NCBI GenBank assembly: GCA_021298935.1
Contig: JAJTHR010000067.1
Location: 1-5,348 of the forward strand
Direction of reading: 5' to 3'
Source: Parachlamydia sp.
GTDB taxonomy: Bacteria; Chlamydiota; Chlamydiia; Chlamydiales; Parachlamydiaceae
DNA length: 5,348 nt
Below are positions 1 to 5,348 of the stretch, in pieces. The notes beneath the pieces were generated by a model that worked only from the letters and a program-made list of their open reading frames with translations, had not been told where the DNA came from and ran no database searches. The position numbers were made by a program, and so were the translations under genes. The stretch's first letter is position 1. Each line of letters begins with the position of its first letter.

Positions 1-52
1 ATTAATTTTATTTTACAATAAAATAATAAATAATATTAAATCCCAAACGCTA

Positions 53-81
53 TTGACAGAGGTAAAATTTAAAGTTATAAT
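53..81 (+). promoter_or_regulatory. Consensus sigma70-type promoter of the T3SS operon
   Basis: A perfect -35 box TTGACA lies at 53-58 and a perfect -10 box TATAAT at 76-81, separated by exactly 17 bp. A second overlapping TATAAT at 81-86 would give a 22-bp spacer and is less likely to be used. The predicted start of transcription is near 88, leaving a leader of about 44 nt before sctU. The DNA just upstream of the -35 box (about 1-40) is almost pure A/T and could act as an UP element. The match would suit the chlamydial housekeeping sigma factor (sigma66). The boxes are read directly; use in the cell is inferred. Confidence 0.8.
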
Positions 82-84
82 ATA

Positions 85-100
85 ATGAGAAGGATCTCAT
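85..100. repeat. Inverted repeat across the predicted transcription start
   Basis: ATGAGA (85-90) and TCTCAT (95-100) are perfect 6-bp inverted arms around the 4-nt centre AGGA. The repeat begins inside the second TATAAT and spans the predicted start of transcription. It could be an operator bound by a repressor, or form a small hairpin at the 5' end of the transcript. Short arms like these also arise by chance, so function is unproven. Confidence 0.4.
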
Positions 101-119
101 TTATATTGCCTTTTATCTC

Positions 120-125
120 GGAGGA
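120..125 (+). promoter_or_regulatory. Strong ribosome binding site of sctU
   Basis: GGAGGA at 120-125 lies 6 nt before the ATG at 132. It fixes this start over a TTG at 128, which opens only a short frame that overlaps sctU. Confidence 0.85.
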
Positions 126-131
126 TATTGT

Positions 132-1205
132 ATGGGCGAAAAAACCGAGAAGGCGACCCCGAAGAAATTAAAAGATGCCAAAAAGAAAGGGCAAATTGCA
201 AAATCTCAGGATTTGCCTGCCGCTTTTACCTTTATTGCTTCTGTGGCCGTTGTCCTTGGCCTGTCAAATTTACTTTACCACCAGTTAGCCGATTTTCTTG
301 TGGCAACTTTCAGGGCTGCCACTCACCCTGATTTAACCACTGTGATCGTCAGCCTTTTTTATAAGGCGAACGAAGTGATATTTTTAGCTAGCATTCCGAC
401 AATGGCTCTTGTGGCGCTAGTCGGATTTGTCATTACTTTTTTAACGGTTGGTCCCGTTTTTGCTCCTGAAGTTTTTAAATTTGACATTAAGAAGTTCAAT
501 CCGGTCGACAACCTCAAATCGAAATTTAAATTAAAAACTTTATTTGAATTAGTGAAATCATTAATAAAGATCACGATCGCTTCCTACCTCATTTATCTTG
601 TCATGTATAAAAGCGTTCCTGTGTTGATACAGACAGTTTCGATGCCTATATCGGGAGCTTTGATTGTCTTTCACGCTTTTTTAGTGGAAGTTGTTTTAAA
701 AGTAGGACTCTTTTTTATCATTGTGGCCGTGGCCGATTTCATTTATCAAAAGAAAACATTTTCAAAAGAAATGATGATGGAAAAATTTGAAATTAAGCAA
801 GAATATAAAAATAGCGAAGGCGACCCACACATCAAAGGAAAGCGCAAGCAAATTGCGCAGGAAATCGCTTATTCGGAAGGGCCGACCGGTGGTGTCAAGA
901 GGGCGCAGGCAGTTGTGACAAATCCAACCCATTTGGCCATTGCGATTGGTTATGAACGGCATTTGGATGCGGCTCCTTATATTTTGGCGATGGGTAAAGA
1001 TATTTTGGCTGAAAGGATTGTAAAATCAGCTGAAAAGCATGATATTCCCATTTTACGTAATATCCCGCTTGCTCATAAATTATGGGAAGAGGGTGAAATT
1101 TATGAATACGTTCCGGAAGACACGTATGAGGCATTAGCAGAAATTATGCGCTGGATCGCCTCGCTTAATGATGGAACTGAAATCCCTGAGCCTTTAAGCT
1201 TTTAA
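132..1205 (+). CDS. sctU: T3SS export apparatus switch protein SctU (CdsU/YscU/FlhB family)
   Basis: SctU is an inner-membrane component of the type III export apparatus that switches the substrate class being secreted. The 357-residue protein has the usual length and layout. The lysine-rich N-terminus EKTEKATPKKLKDAKKKGQ is typical of the FlhB/YscU family. Hydrophobic segments lie at about 30-48, 83-110, 138-160 and 176-205, with the conserved KFNPVDNLKSKF loop at about 121-132. The cytoplasmic domain carries the autocleavage motif NPTH at residues 264-267 (bases 921-932), where family members cut themselves between Asn and Pro. The motif is intact, so the protein should self-process. GGAGGA stands 6 nt before the ATG. 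It is the first gene after the promoter and is followed 23 bp later by sctV. FlhB is the flagellar alternative, but the T3SS neighbours sctV and copN favour SctU. Base composition looks more A/T-rich than in sctV. Confidence 0.96.
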   Translation: MGEKTEKATPKKLKDAKKKGQIAKSQDLPAAFTFIASVAVVLGLSNLLYHQLADFLVATFRAATHPDLTTVIVSLFYKANEVIFLASIPTMALVALVGFVITFLTVGPVFAPEVFKFDIKKFNPVDNLKSKFKLKTLFELVKSLIKITIASYLIYLVMYKSVPVLIQTVSMPISGALIVFHAFLVEVVLKVGLFFIIVAVADFIYQKKTFSKEMMMEKFEIKQEYKNSEGDPHIKGKRKQIAQEIAYSEGPTGGVKRAQAVVTNPTHLAIAIGYERHLDAAPYILAMGKDILAERIVKSAEKHDIPILRNIPLAHKLWEEGEIYEYVPEDTYEALAEIMRWIASLNDGTEIPEPLSF

Positions 1206-1228
1206 TGATAATTTTGGAGAAAAAGTAG

Positions 1229-3397
1229 ATGAATGCCATTCGAAGAATTCTTGATGGAATCACGGCCAGGCTTGGCGGCGATCGTTCACTGGAAAGAATT
1301 TCAAAATCAAGCGACGTTGCCCTTGCAGTACTCATTATCGGCATCCTGGTAATGATTATTTTCCCCGTCCCCCCGCATGTGATCGATTACTTGATTGCGA
1401 TTAACCTATCCGCCTCCATCGCTTTATTAATGGTTGCCCTCTACATCCCAAGCGCTGTCCACCTTTCGATTTTCCCCTCTCTTCTGCTGATCACCACTCT
1501 TTATCGCTTAGGGTTGAACATTGCATCTACACGCCAGATCCTTTTGCATGCCAATGCCGGAGAGATTATCTTCCAGTTCGGTAACTTCGTAGTCGGTGGC
1601 AACTTCGTAGTCGGCGGCGTTATCTTCTTGATTATTACCCTGGTCCAGTTCCTGGTTATTACAAAAGGTGCCGAACGGGTCGCTGAAGTTGCAGCCCGCT
1701 TTACACTGGATGCGATGCCCGGTAAGCAAATGAGCATCGATGCCGACATGCGCGCAGGTCTCCTTGATTCCAACCAGGCGCGCGAAAAAAGATTGGCTAT
1801 CCAGAAAGAGAGCCAATTGTATGGTGCGATGGACGGTGCCATGAAATTCGTTAAAGGGGATGCGATAGCAGGGATTGTGATTACCCTTATCAATATTGTG
1901 GGTGGATTGATCATCGGGATGACCATCAATGGGATGGAAGCGGCCGATGCAGCCCGTACCTATGCTCTATTATCCATTGGGGACGGTTTGATTTCCCAAA
2001 TCCCCGCCCTGTTGATTTCCATCACAGCCGGTATTGTCACTACGCGAGTAACCAGTGATAAAGCCGAAAACCTGGGTAGTGAAATTTCCGGCCAAATTTT
2101 AAAGCAGCCTAAAGCGTTGATGATCACAGCCGCATTCTTAATGGGAATGGGCTTGGTTCCAGGCTTCCCTACCCCTCCATTTCTGATTGCATCAGCTGCG
2201 ATTGGCCTGATTGGTTATGCCCTTTGGAGCAATGAACAGAAAGCTCTCGGCCTTATAAGTAGTGCGGGCGGAGGAACTCTTCAGTCAGCTGCAGGAGGCG
2301 ATTCTTCTATCGACACTCCAGTTCGCGGCCATAAAGTTGTCTCCGGCGGCGGAGTCGATAGCTATGCCCTTACACTGCCTGTCGTTTTGGAAGCCGGCCG
2401 AGGCTTATCAATTGAAATTCAAAAAGCCAATAAAGGGGCAAGCTTCATCGACCAAATGATTCCAAAAATGCGGCAAGCTCTTTATGCCGATTTGGGTGTC
2501 CGCTTTCCAGGCGTCCACGTGAGAACCGATTCCCCCATTCTTGATAAAGATGAATACTCGATTCATTTAAATGAAGTTCCCATCGTGCGCGGTAAAGTAC
2601 TGGAAAATTACCTCTTGACCAATGAATCGGAAGAAAATTTGAAGCGCTACAACCTTCCTTTTGTTTCTTATAAAAACTCCCTTGGCCTTCCTTCCCTATG
2701 GGTCGAAACCAAGCATAAAGAGCTTTTAGACAAGGCAGGCATCCGTTACTGGGGTTCGCTGGAAGTGATGATTTTGCACCTCTCCTACTTTTTCCGCCAT
2801 TATGCCAATGAATTTGTAGGCATTCAGGAAGTCAAGTCCATGCTCGAATTTGTGGAAAAATCCTTTCCGGATCTCGTAAAAGAGGTGACAAGGTTGATCC
2901 CGCTGCAAAAAATGACAGATATCTTTAAAAGGCTGATTCAGGAACAGATTTCCATTAAAGACTTGCGCACCATTTTAGAAGCCCTTGGCGAATGGGCGCA
3001 AACGGAAAAAGATACCGTTCTTTTAACTGAGTATGTTCGCTCCTCTCTCAAACGCTTTATCAGCTACAAGTATTCGCAAGGACAATCGGTCTTGTCTGTC
3101 TACATTTTAGACCCTGAAATTGAAGACATGGTGAGAGGAGCCATCAAGCAAACGTCGGCTGGCTCGTATCTTGCATTAGATCCAGATTCAGTGCAGTTGA
3201 TCCTGCAAGGGGTGCGCAATACGGTTTCTCCCCCCCCTCCCGGAGGGCAGCCCCCTGTGATACTGACCGCCATTGACGTGCGCCGCTTCGTACGCAAGCT
3301 GATTGAAATGGAATTTACCGATATTTCAGTGGTTTCCTATCAAGAAATCGTGCCTGAAATTCGTATTCAACCTTTAGGTCGGATACAAATTTCCTAA
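1229..3397 (+). CDS. sctV: T3SS export gate protein SctV (CdsV/LcrD/InvA family)
   Basis: SctV is the large inner-membrane export gate; in this family it forms a nonamer whose cytoplasmic ring receives chaperone-effector complexes and the gatekeeper. The 722-residue product is slightly longer than the roughly 680-710 typical of relatives. The hydrophobic N-terminal half (about 30-335) includes the family signature LYRLGLNIASTRQIL at 91-105, ITKGAERVAEVAARF at 144-158, the FHIPEP-type motif DAMPGKQMSIDAD at 161-173 and SIGDGLISQIPALLIS at 249-264. A Gly/Ser-rich linker near 340-370 leads to the cytoplasmic domain, which ends in the conserved DVRRFVRKLIE and PEIRIQPLGRIQIS blocks. GGAG at 1216-1219 sits 9 nt before the ATG. 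An 18-bp tandem repeat encodes NFVVGG twice (119-130), and a C8 run encodes prolines near the C-terminus. FlhA is the flagellar paralogue; context favours SctV. Confidence 0.97.
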   Translation: MNAIRRILDGITARLGGDRSLERISKSSDVALAVLIIGILVMIIFPVPPHVIDYLIAINLSASIALLMVALYIPSAVHLSIFPSLLLITTLYRLGLNIASTRQILLHANAGEIIFQFGNFVVGGNFVVGGVIFLIITLVQFLVITKGAERVAEVAARFTLDAMPGKQMSIDADMRAGLLDSNQAREKRLAIQKESQLYGAMDGAMKFVKGDAIAGIVITLINIVGGLIIGMTINGMEAADAARTYALLSIGDGLISQIPALLISITAGIVTTRVTSDKAENLGSEISGQILKQPKALMITAAFLMGMGLVPGFPTPPFLIASAAIGLIGYALWSNEQKALGLISSAGGGTLQSAAGGDSSIDTPVRGHKVVSGGGVDSYALTLPVVLEAGRGLSIEIQKANKGASFIDQMIPKMRQALYADLGVRFPGVHVRTDSPILDKDEYSIHLNEVPIVRGKVLENYLLTNESEENLKRYNLPFVSYKNSLGLPSLWVETKHKELLDKAGIRYWGSLEVMILHLSYFFRHYANEFVGIQEVKSMLEFVEKSFPDLVKEVTRLIPLQKMTDIFKRLIQEQISIKDLRTILEALGEWAQTEKDTVLLTEYVRSSLKRFISYKYSQGQSVLSVYILDPEIEDMVRGAIKQTSAGSYLALDPDSVQLILQGVRNTVSPPPPGGQPPVILTAIDVRRFVRKLIEMEFTDISVVSYQEIVPEIRIQPLGRIQIS
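1583..1618 (+). repeat. 18-bp tandem direct repeat within sctV
   Basis: Positions 1583-1600 (aacttcgtagtcggtggc) and 1601-1618 (aacttcgtagtcggcggc) differ at one base and encode NFVVGG twice, residues 119-130. From memory of Chlamydia CdsV, this segment reads FVVGGNYVVG at the same length. The repeat therefore probably reflects similarity at both codon and residue level, or local homogenisation, rather than an added copy. Confidence 0.85.
3230..3247 (+). repeat. C8 homopolymer tract and adjacent palindrome in sctV
   Basis: Eight C residues at 3230-3237 are followed by a CCCTCC / GGAGGG palindrome (3235-3240 and 3242-3247, one central C). The stretch encodes Ser-Pro-Pro-Pro-Pro-Gly-Gly in a variable surface loop of the cytoplasmic domain. 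A slip here would remove the conserved C-terminal blocks of SctV. The tract is read directly; any slippage is speculative. Confidence 0.6.
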
Positions 3398-3401
3398 AAT
3401 T

Positions 3402-3407
3402 AGGAGG
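3402..3407 (+). promoter_or_regulatory. Strong ribosome binding site of copN
   Basis: AGGAGG at 3402-3407 lies 7 nt before the ATG at 3415, just after the sctV stop codon. Together with the site at 120-125 it is one of the two best SD matches in the window. This suggests the secreted gatekeeper is translated efficiently on its own rather than by coupling. Confidence 0.85.
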
Positions 3408-3414
3408 TTTTTAA

Positions 3415-4470
3415 ATGGGTCCTTCTTCATCAGAAATAAGAAGTGCAGCTTACTCAAATTTTGCCAACGCTGATGCAAACTTTGATGCCAGTATTGCAGC
3501 GACGCAAAAAACGAGTCAAACGGCCCAAGCTGAAATTGCCGAGACGAATCAGGCGGCTTCCAAAGAACGCTTGGATGCTGAAGAGCAGGGAAATGCCTCC
3601 TTGTCTGCAAAAGATACCAAGAAAAAAGACCTCACCCCTGCCCGCATGGAAAAACTTGAAAAAGCGAAAGAGGTCCAAGAATCTGTTTTAGTGCGTAAAG
3701 AAGATGCCGATGAATTTGCCGGAAATTTTGCAGGGCGGCAGGGCAACAGAGAGTACCAGATGAATGTGAGCCAGCTAAGCCAGCTGGCCCAAGATCTCGG
3801 CTCATTAATCACTTCATTCATGTCTGTCGGAGACATCATCCGCCATGTCACCGATCGTTTGAGTGCAACGGATCCCGCTTCCGGAAAATTACAAAGGCCG
3901 GATGTTTCCCAGATTGACAAAGCCTTTGAGTTCCTCCTTGAAGTTTTGACTAAGCAATTAAGTAGTGCTAAAACAGATAGCCCAGAGAGTAAACGCCTTA
4001 CAGAAATTTCACAGTCGGTGCAGCTAGCAAAATCCGAGCACTATAATGAAAATGCTTCTGCCATTAACATGGCCGGAAAAATTATCGGGGTGGCAGCGGG
4101 TGTTGTCGCAGATACCGGTGGGACTGTTAAAGAAACACTTGATACCATGCGTTCGATTATCAATAACCCTCAGGATGTTCAAACCAAGCGCAAATATTAC
4201 CAGCAAAATGGCGGCTATGGGGTCATGCTTGAGGAAGCAAAAAAATTGTATCATTTTATTGGGGTTAATTTAAAAAGGGCAAATATTAAAATTGAGGGAG
4301 AATCGCCGAAAAAAGAAATGCCCGTTCTTGAGGGTCCTGAGATGGCCATTTTAAATAATGAGACCAAAGTTCTTCAGGCATTGACAAGGGTTGTCCTTAA
4401 TGCTAGAGTCCATTCTAGAAACGCAGAAAAATTTATGGCAAAATTAGGCCTTTTTAATGACTCAAGGTAA
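3415..4470 (+). CDS. copN: T3SS gatekeeper CopN/SctW, YopN-like part
   Basis: CopN is the chlamydial gatekeeper: it plugs the secretion channel until host contact, orders translocator before effector release, and is itself secreted. This 351-residue product starts with a Ser/Ala/Asn/Gln-rich segment (1-60) suited to a type III secretion signal and chaperone-binding region, then a Lys/Glu-rich stretch (65-97). The HrpJ/YopN-like helical core follows at about 98-290, with ADEFAGNFAGRQGNREYQ (98-115), QIDKAFEFLLEVLTKQL (166-182), AINMAGKIIGVAAG (216-229) and YHFIGVNLKRA (279-289). The last 40 residues are helical. Chlamydia CopN is about 400-420 residues and carries a TyeA-like C-terminal domain in the same chain. 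Here a TAA at 4468-4470 ends the frame before that domain, which resumes in the same frame at 4480. The gene starts 17 bp after sctV. The family call rests on residue pattern and position; the split is seen directly. Confidence 0.88.
   Translation: MGPSSSEIRSAAYSNFANADANFDASIAATQKTSQTAQAEIAETNQAASKERLDAEEQGNASLSAKDTKKKDLTPARMEKLEKAKEVQESVLVRKEDADEFAGNFAGRQGNREYQMNVSQLSQLAQDLGSLITSFMSVGDIIRHVTDRLSATDPASGKLQRPDVSQIDKAFEFLLEVLTKQLSSAKTDSPESKRLTEISQSVQLAKSEHYNENASAINMAGKIIGVAAGVVADTGGTVKETLDTMRSIINNPQDVQTKRKYYQQNGGYGVMLEEAKKLYHFIGVNLKRANIKIEGESPKKEMPVLEGPEMAILNNETKVLQALTRVVLNARVHSRNAEKFMAKLGLFNDSR
4381..4409 (+). promoter_or_regulatory. Candidate internal promoter upstream of the TyeA-like gene
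   Basis: TTGACA at 4381-4386, a 17-bp spacer, and an extended -10 (TGc at 4401-4403, TAGAGT at 4404-4409, 4 of 6 consensus bases including the second A and last T) lie inside the 3' end of copN. Initiation would fall near 4416, about 64 nt before the TyeA-like ATG. Inverted arms CTAGA (4403-4407) and TCTAG (4414-4418) overlap the -10 and start region. TTGACA also occurs elsewhere in coding DNA here (481, 4994), so chance is a real possibility. Confidence 0.35.
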
Positions 4471-4479
4471 CATGAAAGC

Positions 4480-4815
4480 ATGAAACGGGATGTTTTTCGC
4501 TCCCATATCAACTTTGAGACTATTGCTACCCTATTTTTCGATTTAGCGGATGAAAGGTATCCTTCTTCTGATAAAATGAATCAAATGGTGTCGCGTATTG
4601 TCGATCCGATGACTTCCGACCCGCTTGAGGCTGTGACAGTTAAAATTGCTTTATTGAATTCGATGCGCGATATGATCAAGGAAGTGTCCCCTTTACGCAT
4701 TTATCGCTCTTTACAGCACCGCGATGATTTTTATTTAGCAGTCATTGAGGCACTTGAGGATTTAGAGGACGAATTGGAAGAATTAGAAGAAAAGGCAATG
4801 AAAGAAGAAGAGTAA
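4480..4815 (+). CDS. TyeA-like gatekeeper subunit (detached C-terminal domain of CopN)
   Basis: This 111-residue acidic helical protein looks like the TyeA-like C-terminal module of gatekeepers. The pattern FETIATLFFDLADERYPSSDKM (12-33), a middle helix VTVKIALLNSMRDMIKEVSP (52-71), the IYRSLQHRDDFYLAVIEALED segment (74-94) and a very acidic tail fit TyeA and the end of CopN. TyeA binds YopN, and in fused CopN this region contacts the secretion machine. It lies in the same frame as copN: removing the TAA at 4468-4470 would give one chain of about 466 codons (351, the stop, three codons, 111), close to or somewhat longer than fused CopN. The SD is poor: AAGG at 4464-4467 is 12 nt from the ATG. 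A 3-codon frame (ATG 4472, stop TGA 4481-4483) overlaps the start as ATGA and might allow coupled restart. A broken gene or sequence error is the alternative reading. The assignment rests on position and pattern, as TyeA-type sequences diverge widely. Confidence 0.7.
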   Translation: MKRDVFRSHINFETIATLFFDLADERYPSSDKMNQMVSRIVDPMTSDPLEAVTVKIALLNSMRDMIKEVSPLRIYRSLQHRDDFYLAVIEALEDLEDELEELEEKAMKEEE

Positions 4816-4818
4816 AAT

Positions 4819-5277
4819 ATGGTAAGCAGTCAATTTGATTCTGTATTAAAAGAATTTGAATTTTTTTTTAATTGCCCCCTGCAAGCGGACCAAAATAACG
4901 CCTGTTTAATCAACATGGGAATTGGCGTTTCTTTGCAAATGGAGCTCAATCGCAATGGCTTGCTACTCATCGGCAGTCGTATTGCCGATTTGACAGGCGG
5001 CAGATTTCAAGATGAGGTCCTCAAAGAGGCGTTGAAAAGCAATGGCTCCTCCCCTCCTTTTTCAGGAACATTTGGATGCGGCCCAACCTCGCATGCTTTA
5101 ATTTTATTTTTAATCGTTGAGCCGGGCACAATCACTCAGGACAAAGTGACTCACCTTCTAACACCATTTATCGCCAAAGCCCAAAAATGGATAGCTGCCT
5201 TGCAAAATGGAGAAATTCCCTCCTCGGATGACACCCCCTCTTCCGCTGATAAATTACCGTTTGGATTTAAACGCTAG
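4819..5277 (+). CDS. scc1: Type III secretion chaperone, CesT/SycE family (Scc1-like)
   Basis: This is a small cytoplasmic class I secretion chaperone, most likely the CopN chaperone Scc1, which in Chlamydia pairs with Scc4 to bind the CopN N-terminus. The 152-residue product opens with an amphipathic helix (about 3-17). It continues NNACLINMGIGVSLQMEL (26-43), the strand GLLLIGSRIADL (47-58), a helix-loop FQDEVLKEALKSNGS (63-77), GTFGCGPTSHALILFLIV (83-100) and a final helix (107-131) with AQKWIAALQNGEIP. This follows the alpha-beta-beta-beta-alpha-beta-beta-alpha order of the CesT fold, and the NNAC and W..ALQ.GE.P patterns recall chlamydial Scc1. A Ser/Asp/Pro-rich tail (134-152) is extra and probably disordered. 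The gene starts 3 bp after the TyeA-like stop and has only a weak purine SD (4804-4812), suggesting translational coupling. A T9 run at codons 15-17 is a possible slippage site. The partner Scc4 is not in the window. Confidence 0.85.
   Translation: MVSSQFDSVLKEFEFFFNCPLQADQNNACLINMGIGVSLQMELNRNGLLLIGSRIADLTGGRFQDEVLKEALKSNGSSPPFSGTFGCGPTSHALILFLIVEPGTITQDKVTHLLTPFIAKAQKWIAALQNGEIPSSDDTPSSADKLPFGFKR
4861..4869 (+). repeat. T9 homopolymer tract in the chaperone gene
   Basis: Nine T residues encode Phe-Phe-Phe (residues 15-17). By direct reading, one extra T makes the next codon TAA and yields a 17-residue peptide. One fewer T leads to a TAA after 29 residues. Any RNA polymerase or replication slip here would thus switch the chaperone off rather than make a variant. 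Confidence 0.7.
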
Positions 5278-5279
5278 CA

Positions 5280-5348
5280 ATGACAGATCCCTCTTACCTG
5301 CTTCATTCTCCCTCAGCCAAACAGTGGAATAAAATAGGTGTCAAGGCC
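5280..5348 (+). CDS. malQ: Probable 4-alpha-glucanotransferase MalQ, N-terminal fragment
   Basis: An ATG at 5280 opens a frame that runs to the window edge without a stop (23 codons seen). The start is only 2 bp after the chaperone stop codon, so it is almost certainly read as part of the operon. The visible peptide (MTDPSYLLHSPSAKQWNKIG, then VKA) contains an SPSxKxWxxIG pattern like the start of chlamydial amylomaltase. In Chlamydia, malQ lies directly beside scc1. MalQ moves glucan segments between maltodextrins in glycogen turnover. No catalytic region is in view, so the call rests on position plus a short motif. No good SD is visible, consistent with coupling to the upstream gene. Confidence 0.6.
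   Translation, partial: MTDPSYLLHSPSAKQWNKIGVKA

Noticed and set aside
5..24. 8-bp A/T-only inverted repeat (ATTTTATT ... AATAAAAT) as a terminator of an upstream gene
   Set aside because: The stem is all A/T and weak, has no distinct T tract of its own, and lies in low-complexity A/T DNA where such symmetry is common.
128..331. Short + frame starting at TTG 128
   Set aside because: It overlaps sctU in another frame and has no family-like sequence; the SD site and conserved N-terminus fit the ATG at 132.
481..486. TTGACA inside sctU as an internal promoter
   Set aside because: No acceptable -10 box lies 16-18 bp downstream.
1501..1929. 142-codon minus-strand frame opposite sctV
   Set aside because: It is a mirror of the conserved SctV membrane region, with no plausible domain or SD support.
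132..3397. Flagellar FlhB/FlhA pair instead of SctU/SctV
   Set aside because: The pair is followed directly by CopN, a TyeA-like protein and a CesT-fold chaperone, which belong to injectisome rather than flagellar systems.
3549..3920. 123-codon minus-strand frame opposite copN
   Set aside because: It is an antisense shadow of copN, with no recognisable protein pattern; the + frame has a strong SD and CopN motifs.
1..5348. CRISPR array, tRNA, rRNA or mobile element
   Set aside because: No spaced repeats, RNA gene signatures, transposase frames or flanking inverted repeats were seen; the window is packed with T3SS genes.

Overview
This window is a type III secretion (T3SS) operon segment from a member of the Chlamydiales. 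Gene content and order are sctU - sctV - copN/sctW - (TyeA-like) - scc1-like chaperone - malQ. From memory, this is the order of the Chlamydia trachomatis block cdsU-cdsV-copN-scc1-malQ, although the reading direction of that locus cannot be checked here. The protein sequences look like an environmental (amoeba-associated) chlamydia such as a Parachlamydia-, Protochlamydia- or Waddlia-like organism rather than Chlamydia proper. That assignment to a sub-group is inference; genus cannot be fixed without a search.

Layout: positions 1-131 are AT-rich and hold a textbook promoter (TTGACA, 17 bp, TATAAT) with an inverted repeat over the predicted transcription start and a strong Shine-Dalgarno (SD) site. 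Five complete genes follow on the + strand with gaps of 23, 17, 9, 3 and 2 bp, and the window ends inside the first codons of a sixth gene (probable malQ). No terminator is visible between the genes, so the set looks like one operon that continues past the right edge.

How the genes work together: SctU (autocleaving substrate-specificity switch) and SctV (export gate) are inner-membrane parts of the secretion machine. CopN/SctW with a TyeA-like partner forms the gatekeeper that holds back effectors until contact. The CesT/SycE-fold protein is the likely Scc1 chaperone for CopN. The probable 4-alpha-glucanotransferase ties the operon to glycogen metabolism, as in known chlamydiae.

The main oddity is the gatekeeper. 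The YopN-like and TyeA-like parts, which I recall as one polypeptide in Chlamydia CopN, are separated here by one in-frame TAA, with a candidate internal promoter and a small restart-type ATGA overlap at the junction. Other points are a T9 tract early in the chaperone gene, a C8 tract near the end of sctV, and an 18-bp near-perfect tandem repeat inside sctV.
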